From NCBI GenBank assembly GCA_003194525.1, contig NBIV01000061.1, positions 1-64,000 of the forward strand: a DNA stretch of 64,000 nucleotides. The letters run 5' to 3'. Below are positions 1-9,155 of the stretch, in pieces. Source of the stretch: Gracilariopsis chorda (Eukaryota; Rhodophyta; Florideophyceae; Gracilariales; Gracilariaceae). The position numbers and the translations under genes are program-made. Each line of letters starts with the position of its first letter. Position 1 is the stretch's first letter. The notes under the pieces were generated by a model. The model ran no database searches. It was not told where the DNA came from and worked only from the letters and a program-made list of their open reading frames with translations.

Positions 1-157
1 GGGGGTTCCTGTGCAGCAGGTAATGGAACGTGCTTCTTCGAGGCACGTCGTAGAGGACGACGTACGATCGGAACGGAGGAGCCGTCTTCCATTTCCACAC
101 GTCTTAGACGGGGCCTGATGGCATCGACGAATCTGTCACAGAAGTCGCATCCCAAGA

Positions 158-601
158 TCAAAGGGCGGCAAGTTTCCGAAAAACAATAAAGTTGAGTTTC
201 ACAAGAAAGAAGCCAAGGCGCACGACCAGGTCGATTGTCCCAACCGTTGATAACGGGTTATCATTGGCATCCGCGACATCCGGTATCACGCCATGGCGGA
301 TCTGAGACTGCAACGACGGTGGCAGGAGCGACTCAATGATGAAGTTCGGGCCTGCACCTGTGTCCAAAACAGTGAGAACTCGCACCATAAACTGGGTGGA
401 AAGGCCAAGGTCAGCATATACCTTGTAGTTTCTCTTGGCCATTACCAAAACTCTGTCCGGGAACCGGTTGTTTCGAACACGTTTCCACGGTCGACGCAGA
501 ACACTAAAATGTTCAGAGTTCACGTCTGAGACGGCCTGTTTCCTAGTAAGGATTTTGACCGGGGAGCGAGGCAGTGACGCCTTGGGCGCCTTCGACCTCA
601 A
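158..601 (-). mobile_element. retropepsin-like protease piece (fossil)
   Basis: Contains LTVLDTGAGPNFI, the active-site signature (DTGA) of retroviral-type aspartic proteases, preceded by a basic stretch. It lies just downstream of the zinc-knuckle-like piece, as expected for gag-pro-pol order. Protease-like sequence continues towards the left edge. Part of the same broken element. Confidence 0.65.
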
Positions 602-873
602 CTCTGAGGGCGCCTCTCCCGTAGGGGAGACTCCCGAAATCAGTTTTCCTGAGCCCGTTCCGCCTGAGGCGGGGTCTCAGAGTCCTGAACCACTAGCAGT
701 GGAGCGCTAGCGGGGATGTCTTGTCGAACAAGATGGGGGTTAGTGACCTGCTCAGCAGGGGAAAGCAACGCGTGTCGCGGGTTCGTATCCGGGATATTCC
801 GGGGGAAGTCCGTCTTCGCTCGTAAGTACGAGGCAATCGGAACGGTCTGCTTCTGCGCTGGAGTAAGGGCTTC

Positions 874-1440
874 TTAGTTACTGATCACTCGGGTTACTTC
901 TCTCAAAGTGAGAATGCAGTCCGGTGAGATGTGACCGTGTTCGTAACATATGTGGCGTATGACTCCAGAGCGTGGGGGCGGCTGACCGGAACGAGCATCC
1001 CTGTGTCTCACCGCTGGGAGGGTATCCTTCCATCCGGGACGGCTCTGCCGGAGGGCACCATTTGCATAGGGAATGCGAGGTCCGTGAACACGGGGTCCGT
1101 CAACATACAGCAGGGAATGCTCCTGAGCTGTGTGGTAGGACGCATCCGTCGTGGACGGCAGTTCCGTGGTCGGAATAGACTGAGCACCGGCCTGAGCGAG
1201 GTACACGTTATCGTAGTCCCTTGAAGGGCGTCCAATCGCTGCTAGCAATAAAGATGGTGAACTGGCTTCCATCATCAACGCCTTGGCGGAACAAGACTTC
1301 GATGCAGGGATACGAGCTCGAAGTGCATCACCTTCCGCTTGCGCGTGTTGAATCAACTCCAGGTAGGTGGTGTTACGACGATCCTCCCGATATCGGGCCA
1401 CCAGCGTACGGATTGCCGGATCCAATCCATCGATGTACAT
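874..1440 (-). mobile_element. gag C-terminal piece with zinc-knuckle-like motif (fossil)
   Basis: Continues the gag region in the same direction. It starts with a short helical segment and ends close to a Cys/His cluster (CYEHGHISPDC) that resembles the CCHC zinc knuckle of nucleocapsid domains. Position between the capsid-like piece and the protease fits this reading. Part of the same broken element. Confidence 0.5.
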
Positions 1441-1452
1441 GGTGCAACGCTC

Positions 1453-2793
1453 TCAAGAGGAGTAAACATTGCCACACCTGTGGAAAGCCTTATTAAGGCG
1501 TACCGAGAATTCGGTTTCCGTCTCTCCAGATTTCTGGCGGATATCGCGTAAAGCGAGAATAGCCGCTTGAATAGCGTTGTTCGTCGCGTAGGATCGCAAG
1601 AGGTACTGAACCGCTTCCGGCCAGCACGTTACACCTCCTTCCGAGGCTCGGGAAGAACCTCTTACAGAGTTATATTGATCCTCGGCGAGTCCACGTAGAA
1701 AATACGGTAGGGCAATAAACGCCTGTCCTTCGTTCATACCAAGTATGTCCGCTTCGGAAACGAACCTTCCGAGGAAGTCTAACACCAATATGGGATCCTC
1801 TCCAGAAAAGGACTGGTTACGAAGGGAAAGCTGCATACGCTTTATGCAGTCCTTCACCTTACCCGTACCACGGGGTGTACGATCCAATGAGGAGTCCTCA
1901 AGCCGATAATATCGGTACGATACCAACCTCTTGTAGAGGGGATTAGTACATTTGAGTTCCCTCAATCCTAAGTGTTTCCTCCCCTTCCTCCGGGGGCGAA
2001 TCACAACTTGGGTGGAAGAAGACCGTTTAGAATGGGACGGGCGTCGGCGACGATCATCGTCCGACGCAGAATCCGACGACACCGAACCATCAGAATGGTG
2101 AGAATCCTGTGAAGACAGGGAGGAATCCGACGAGTCGGGATCGTGCTTGGGCTGCTTCTCACGAGTGCGGCGGGTAGAATCTTTCTTCTCGCGCTTCGCT
2201 TTTTGCGAGACAGCAGCGGCCTCACCCGGCACGTCGTCATCCATCAAGATAGTTTGCTCCAACGTCCTCAGACGGGCACTGACACGATCAAATCGGGTTT
2301 CCACATTCTCAACATAGTTGGCAGGACCACCAAAACATTCCAACACAGTGTTGACATCCGCCCTTAAAAGGCGAATGTCCTCAGCCAAATCCTTCATAGA
2401 AGAGGTATCAAACCTGACACGCAGGACTTCAAACTCCTCCACGAGGGTATTGTGTGCTCCACGCACCTCATCAAGCTGCGCTTGGACACTACGGGGGGCG
2501 TCGGTATCGGGGTCTCCCCTCCGGGGTGCAGCTACATCGGCAGAAGCCGGGTCGACACCAGAGTTGGGAGCATCCTTCAACGCCTTAGGCGGGGGTTTCT
2601 GGGCTCTCGACGAGTCTTGGCCCTTCGACGTGCCTCTCAAAGTGGCACGTCGAGGGTGGCCAACGGGGACCTTCGAGATCTCTGCCTGTTCCACGTCACT
2701 GACGGAACGACTCCGCGTGACAACGGGTTCGGCGGAGGATGGTCGCCGAGACATGTGTAGACCAAAAACTCCCACGAAGTGGTAAGAAACCAA
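1453..2793 (-). mobile_element. gag-like piece of the LTR retroelement fossil
   Basis: The longest gag piece, about 446 codons. Its first 120 residues are basic, Ser/Pro-rich and look disordered. A heptad-like segment follows, then an acidic Ser/Asp-rich stretch next to a basic one. The last part is a folded-looking, capsid-like region containing LVLDFLGRF and FIALPYFLRGLAEDQYNS, the pattern of Gag capsid domains in LTR elements. The Gag assignment rests on that region and on the zinc-knuckle-like and retropepsin pieces downstream in the same direction. Part of a broken element. Confidence 0.65.
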
Positions 2794-3480
2794 AAGTTTG
2801 GACAGTGAATCTCCGAGGAGAGGTAATACAAAACCTAACCGTTTCCGATTCTAGGTCGGGAGACCACTTTGTAGTGCAATACCCGCAAGCGGGACAACAC
2901 ACGAAGACGTTCGGATCTTCCCCTCTGGAGGGTAACACAGCGAACGGAGCCTCTCCGGATGAGCACGACGAAGTCGGGTTGTAAAGCCGAGGCTCACCCT
3001 CACGCCAAGCGGGGAGAGTTGAAACGGTAGGATTAGGATCACCACGAATGGGAAAACAGCCCTTCCAAGGATTACGAGTCCACGTAAGTGGGGAAAGACG
3101 TCACGGGATACCGGCACGAGAGACACGCGTCAGTGGTGACGAGCAACCACACAAAGGGGGTAGAAACCACGAGAGTGGGGTAAGGGAAATATGGGGGATG
3201 CCCGATTGGGGGCGACGGGGTGTGGGCCAACGGGACCATGGAAAAAGGTACAAGGGAACCCTATACAGGGGCGAGAACACGGCAGTGGTGAATTAAGTGA
3301 CAAATGCCCAAGGCGGTGATACTCCTAGTGACGCAGGGTGGATAGGTCTACCGTTAGTAACGCGGCTTTACCTCCGAGGATCGTAGAAGACTCGCGAAAG
3401 CGGAAAGACCTAGAGCCAAGAACCCTGGTTGGGGAAGTTTACTCAGTGTCAGGGCGAGGTCGCCGAGCCACTATATAGTA

Positions 3481-6250
3481 TAGTAATCTCCCTACTGTAG
3501 CGTAGATAAATAACAAATAATAAATATAAGTTAACTAAATGTCCACACCGTGGTGCCAACCTGCTCTTGACTATCCGTGTCACACGTGGTCCACTCACGC
3601 CTTGGGCGGCACACGGCGCATGCACAGGTGTGCACCTGGTGCACAGTGCGGATCCGCTGAGGGCTGAGACACCCGTTAATAGCGGTAGTAATCATAAACA
3701 CACGAAAGCGGCAAAAAACATCAAGTCCACAGGGCATCGCTGAGTCTTCCTCCTTGAGGATTGCACTTCAGTTGGACCGGTATTGCCAGGGAAGATACCT
3801 GAACTCCGCCCGAATAATCGGTTGCTCCCAACAAAGGGCTTCTTGCCGCGCTGCGGGGAAATTCCTCCAAGCGAGGGTCTCGAGGCGGAACAGGTTGTCG
3901 CCGTATCCGATCCCCCCGCGAGTGCGGAAGTGGCTAATGTCGAAGCCGAACTCCGGTGGGACCGGTACATCGAAGGGGGCCCGGTTCTGCCGTTGGTATG
4001 CCATGCGCGTCAACGCGGTCTGCGCCGCAGCGACGGTCTCGCCCGAATTCCTTCGGAGGTGGTGACGTGGAATCGCAATCCGGTGACGCCAATCCCACGA
4101 TGTGGTGACTGCTCTGGGCAGATCCCCCGGAAGGGTGTCTGAGCCATCCGCATAAGCGGTGACCAATCCCTCATTGAGGACAACGACCGGGTGAAACCAC
4201 GGGGCAAGGCGCAGGCGCGACGCGTGATTCCGATTCATCGGGTTGAGCCCCACCAGGGTGTTGTAGGTTGGCCAGTTGAACGCCGGAGCGGTTCCGGAGG
4301 ACACCACCGAAGGTGGTAGTGCGAAGGGATGGTCGGCTGCAGCAGCCATATTCCCCGGTTGTACCGGATGTCAACCGCCCTGAGGCAGGGGAACTGACCG
4401 GAAACCGGTGGTGTATCGCCCGAGAAGCCTCGGAGGTTGGCTGTGGTTGTTGATGTTGTTGTCGTCGTTCATTTCTTCCTTGTCGAGGGTGGCTGTTGTT
4501 GTCGTTTGTGCGCTTGGTGACTCTGGTGCAGAGGGATTTACTGGAGAACCGGAGACAGAGCACGCGCTTTTATCACCCATTTCCGTCTGGGAATCCTCCG
4601 CGTCCGCGGTCGTTTTCCCGTCTAAGGGGGGGGATATGAAGTGCAACGCCCTCGGGGAGGGATTCTGGGTACTTGATCGTTTTCCAGATATTATCGGTTG
4701 TGTAGTGTGTGTATGAACTACGCCCCACAATAGTGGGTATGGACACGTGGGACACGGTTTTGGGTCAATTGGCGGTTTGCCACAGTAGTGGATGTTGCCA
4801 CGAAATGTGGAGTATTTTAGTTAATATTACTTATTATTTTCACACCCATTTCTGGGAAGCTAGTACTTAGTGCGACGGCGCACTGCCGTCGCACCAGTAA
4901 ACCTTCCCCAACAAGGGACCCCAACCTGGGGAATTGGCTCTAGTTGTTGCCGCTTGCGCACGTACTCTACTCCTCCTTGGAGGGATACGCCGTTAACCAC
5001 GGGACATCTAACCCCCTTGCACATCTAAAGGGACCCATCACTGGGAGTATAGTTGTTCCAATTGCATTGGTGTTTCGCCCTGTATAGGGATATTGTTACC
5101 GGCATCGCCGTTCGTCCCCGTCGCTCTCGCGACTCACTTCGTCCTCTCTTCCTCCTCTTCGCCCTTCCTTTTTCCCCTTTTTAGGGTAGCACCTCCCGCT
5201 ATCCGCGGCCCTCGTGTGCGCATCCGCTCACACACCCCCACTTACGTGGAAACATACCTCTACTGAGGATCACACCCCGCTCACGCGGATACCGATTCTT
5301 CGCCTTCACCTCCCTGCGCAAGTCGCGACAGGTGTCCCTGGTCTTACAAACCGGCTTCGCTGTGACACCTCTGGGAGGGCTCTACCCAACTGGGTTCACC
5401 TCGTGAGAGGAAGATCCCGAACGTCTTTCGGTGTTTTTCCCCTTTGGGGCATTGCACCACAGTGCCACAAGGTTTACCAGTTCCGTGGGTGTTGGCGTGG
5501 GCATGTTACCACTTTGGTTCGGAAGTGGGGCCGTCTGCGACGTGCCCCTACGGCGTCCACGGGATCGATTGACCGGTTTGGAAATTCTGCGATGGCTGGG
5601 GCAAGGACCGCAAGGGCGGCGGGAATCACGAACTGACATGGTGGTGTGACTAACCGGCGATGGGGGAGGACCTGAACGGTAGTTGCCGGAGTGAAATGGG
5701 CTAAGGTCAGTTATGACAGGCTCCGGCGCGTTCCGAATGGTTACGTTGGACTGATAATCGCCTTGGGCTAGAGTACCTCCATGGTCAGCGGTCACTAAGG
5801 CATGTCCGACCAAGTCAGGTGACGGTGCGCCATCCGAAGCCCCCATAGCAGTTTCTACCTGAGGCGCAGAAGGATGTTGCGAAGGCCCACCCGTGAGGCC
5901 TGTCATCGATTCAAACGAAGTGGTTTATCGACCGATGGTCAGGAACCAATGGGTCTTGTGCTGCATGGGGTTCGTAACTGAGTGATCAAGAAGGGTACAG
6001 ACCAAGATTGTGAATTCAAACACGGGAACGCCTGAAGAGCGTGAGGAATTAGAGGAAGCGGTGGTATCTCAATGGTAGCCTGGTTGAGGGGGGGGGCCTC
6101 ACAGGCGAGTGCCCTTCCGCGCCAAAGGTGGTAGACCAAAGGGTGAGCACTGGCGCTTGACAGCCCTTCGAGGAGAAACTTAGCATCCACGGGGTCGTGG
6201 CTCAAGGTAGGAAGGGGGTCTGTCGTACAATGAGCACTACGTTCTGGTTA
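3481..6250 (-). mobile_element. second patchwork of retroelement-like remnants, minus strand
   Basis: A GC-rich stretch with minus-strand open segments at 3768-4349, 4371-4730, 5382-5906 and 5939-6205. I recognise no domain in them. The segment at 3768-4349 (193 codons; QNRAPFDVPVPPEFGFDISHF) looks most like a once-coding sequence; 4371-4730 is Ser/Thr/Asn-rich like a disordered Gag N-terminus. AT-rich strips at 3480-3540, 4810-4850 and 6310-6380 divide the block and may mark element borders. The same CC..GG micro-hairpins as in the gag-bearing part run through all of it, so I infer relatives of that element, nested or rearranged. Broken; family uncertain. Confidence 0.4.
4870..4894. repeat. 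10-bp perfect stem with 5-base loop
   Basis: Arms 4870-4879 and 4885-4894 are perfect complements with a 5-base loop. It is the strongest single hairpin among the many 4-6 bp hairpins of the block and lies between the coding-like segments. Confidence 0.8.
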
Positions 6251-8279
6251 GGAGTCGGAATGCACCAAAGTGGTATTGGACTGGCCCTGTTGGTCTTCAG
6301 ACTGACGACGTGGGTGTTGATAATTTTGTATCTATTCTACTAATTTTTAGAACTACCTGTATAATTTGTATAACTAGATAGATATTCAGAGACGCATCTG
6401 GTGCACCTGTACAGGTAGTGGTGCACCAGATGGTAAGTCGTACACGCAGCATAGGTCACTTTGACCTCACAGCTACACTTAGGCGCTGTCGAGATCTGCA
6501 CCTTCATGGAATTGTAAACTAAGCACCATCTTGGTAAACTCTTGCCTTTCAGGCCGAGAACTACCAACTATTCAGGTTTTGTACGTCTGTTACTGCCGTT
6601 GCGCGTCGTTACCAACACGGCCCCGGCTAAGTATCACACCTACTGTACCACTTGGTATTCAGGTGCTCTATTTCTCTACTAATTCTTATTTTTATTCTTT
6701 CACCTTACAGGTTGAGCTCACCAGAGCTCCTTAGCACAACCACTGTCAGACCCGTTGGTTGTACGACACCTCGGCCTCTACACTCTCGTACTCCGTAACC
6801 CTGACAATTTTCTGCACGCCTAAATCACAAATGAACCGGATCAAGGGCCACGGAAGAGGCACGAGTCGGCCTTCAGGACTGAAAAGAACCCGCTTGTTCC
6901 CGATACTGCAGTCAATTTCCTGGAATTTAGCTTGGATCTCATAGCGGGCAGTATCTATAAAGACCATCAAACAGATCACAGCCCGTTTGGCAAAAATAAC
7001 CTGCCAGGTCAGCCAGGGGAGACGTTTAGTGAAGTATCCCTGGAGCTGATAGGTGTAGTAGGCCATCACGGGCGAAGTAGGGACCATAAGGAGATCGGAA
7101 ACTTGCTAGATGGCAGCGTCAGGTCTGGCGCTAAGTGCGAGCGAGTACTCATTGCTCTCAGTGGTGCGTAGTAATCACGCTTTGCAAAGTATGATTTCAT
7201 TCGGGACAACCTCGTTTTGATATCGCTTTTTTAATCCATTTCTCACGCAGTCCTGCTTTGCGATTGGCATTTTGTATGGAAGAACCACTTCAGATTACGG
7301 GGCACGGGAGGGACAAAACTGGTTCCGAGCCGCCGGCGAGGGACCAATTTTCGCTCAGAGCGCCTGAATTGATACAGAAGTGGAGCGGGAACAGAAGGTA
7401 GCAGTCTACCCTTGGTACGTGTATACTGTACCAACGGGAACTTGTTTCGTACCGCATGTGGAGGCGATGAGAGGTTAACAAAGATTGAAAAGGAAAAGTG
7501 TACAAGCCATGTACGTGCATAGGTGGGTTTTGTTCGGCTGAGATGGAGTGCAAGAATTCTAATTCTTTAAAAAGAATACGGCGGCCGCGGACTTGCATGA
7601 TACAAGCGGCTGCAATGAGCGAAACGTGGCTGGCGCATGGCGAGATAGCGCTCGTATCATACGTATTTTCGGCAGCCGCATTTCTAGTACCCTTCCATGC
7701 CAACTGTCTCAAATGGCTTGGGTCGGCGTGCACCGGCTCCGAGCTTTGTGTGTGCAAGCGACGACGTGCTTCGGGACAGCGCGGGTTTTACAGATCTTTA
7801 TGGTCGACGTGTTAGTGTCCGACTTGAAGGGTAAACGGCGAGTTTAACATCTAGCAGCGATTATGATTTTTTCGCCAATATACTAGCCTGCGTGCGTCTT
7901 TCACGACGGGGTCTGCTACACGGTATTCGGTTGTTGCTTTCCGGACCGTGTCGCAACAGGCACAGCCATTTAACGACAGAAGGTGCCCCTTCTTTTTTGG
8001 CGTGTTTGTTGCGCAACGGGTGTACTTGTCTACTGGTAGTGGTGCGACGGTGGTGTAATTGCATGACGGAGGTTTGCTCAGAAATGAATTGAACGAATAA
8101 GAAAGGCGGGTAAAGGACGTGTACGATTCAACATGGACGTGCAATGATGTGGTAGTAACAAGTGCCATTCCTTGAGCAATTCACCATGATGTGACGGCAT
8201 CATGCAGATGATGATGGGTTTGCCTTGAGATGTGCGGGCGCCGAAACGAGCGTTGTTTGTGTACTGTAGAGCGCACTTT
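6251..8279. other. gene-free stretch
   Basis: No convincing gene. The minus-strand frame 6746-7087 (113 codons) has no recognisable domain. Visible items are the 13-bp inverted repeat at 6395-6432 and an intron-like signal set on the plus strand: GTAAGT at 6433, TACTAAT at 6677-6683 and TTACAG ending at 6710. Nothing else seen. Confidence 0.5.
6395..6432. repeat. 13-bp perfect inverted repeat
   Basis: Left arm 6395-6407 and right arm 6420-6432 are exact reverse complements separated by 12 bases. The right arm ends one base before a consensus splice donor (GTAAGT at 6433). The core GGTGCACC also resembles the CAGGTGTGCACCTG inverted repeat near 3625. Confidence 0.85.
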
Positions 8280-9155
8280 ACAGAGAGGTTACCGCGCGCG
8301 AGCAATAGACGCCGGTGTACATGACATCGATGAAGGCGCCCGTGAGTTGTTCTTTCTTGTTCGTTTCATATGACGGGCGAAGTGAAAGGCGCCGCGTGAA
8401 TGAACGTCCAGCTGTGCCCGAACAGCTGCCCAAACGAAGCGCCACAGCAACGGGCGAAGAGCAACGAAGCGACGTAGCCAAACTGCGCGCGTGACATGTC
8501 CGTGGGCTGCGCATCCAAAGTTTCGATTCCAAACGCAAACAGAAGCCAACGAAGCTCGTCACGCGCCGCGTGCAACGCGCACGTGCACGCGCACGCGCCC
8601 GCCGCCCGTGCCACGGAAAGCGCACGCGGCGCAGCCTCTGCCGCGCCGCGCAAAGTCACGCCGGTCACACGCGCTCGCGCCGCAACGCCACCCCCCTCTG
8701 CGCGCGACCGGGGCGATACATAACTCCATTCGGCGAGTGCCGACGTCCACTTACGGCGCAGCCGCCATCGCAACACGCTCCAATCCGCGCTGTTCATCCG
8801 CCGTCAACCTCGAGACCGCCACTGTCCACCCGCTCGCCGCCTCCCTCCCACCTCTTTGTAACTTTGTAATTTTTCCTGCTTTGTGTCAAGAGGCGCCTCC
8901 ATCCCTCCCAGCACCCTGCCAGCTTGCGACCGTCCACCCTTTTATCGCGTTCCCCCGCTTTATCTTCCCTCCACACCCCTCCCCCCCTCCCCCGCTCCCC
9001 AACCCCCCACCCCCCCATCCCCCACCACCCGGTGCGTCAACTCCACTTCCGCCACCAACCCCCGCTCCACACCCCCTCCACCCCCCCTCATACATACCCC
9101 CCACCACCCCTCCCGCACCCTCCCATTCATCTCAAGCTATCCAAACCCAACCCCC
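8280..9155 (+). promoter_or_regulatory. CG-rich island and C-rich leader upstream of the pseudokinase
   Basis: About 8280-8760 is rich in GCGC/CGCG steps and alternating CG-CA words. From about 8800 to 9155 the plus strand becomes strongly C-rich with few purines. That composition creates long proline-rich open frames which I take as non-coding leader. The block ends at the chosen start codon of the kinase-like gene, so it is probably its promoter and 5' UTR (inference). No TATA box is obvious. Confidence 0.45.

Larger units (their letters stand above)
1..3480 (-). mobile_element. LTR retroelement fossil (gag-protease part with leader), cut by the left edge
   Basis: Minus-strand remnant of a retrovirus-like LTR retrotransposon. 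Reading from high to low coordinates it holds a leader (about 2800-3480), a gag-like region (about 870-2790) and a retropepsin region (about 1-600). Pol would lie beyond the left edge. The order gag then protease is that of Ty3/Gypsy-like elements, but without reverse transcriptase the family cannot be fixed. The element is broken, with several breaks inside the window. Age cannot be dated without a paired LTR. Its DNA, coding and non-coding, is full of very short inverted repeats (see findings). Confidence 0.75.

Noticed and set aside
3625-3638. LTR end signal
   Set aside because: The CAGGTGTGCACCTG inverted repeat has no matching partner copy with TG..CA ends in the window.
600-6250. CRISPR-like array
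   Set aside because: The hairpins do not share a repeat sequence and there are no regular spacers; the DNA is eukaryotic.
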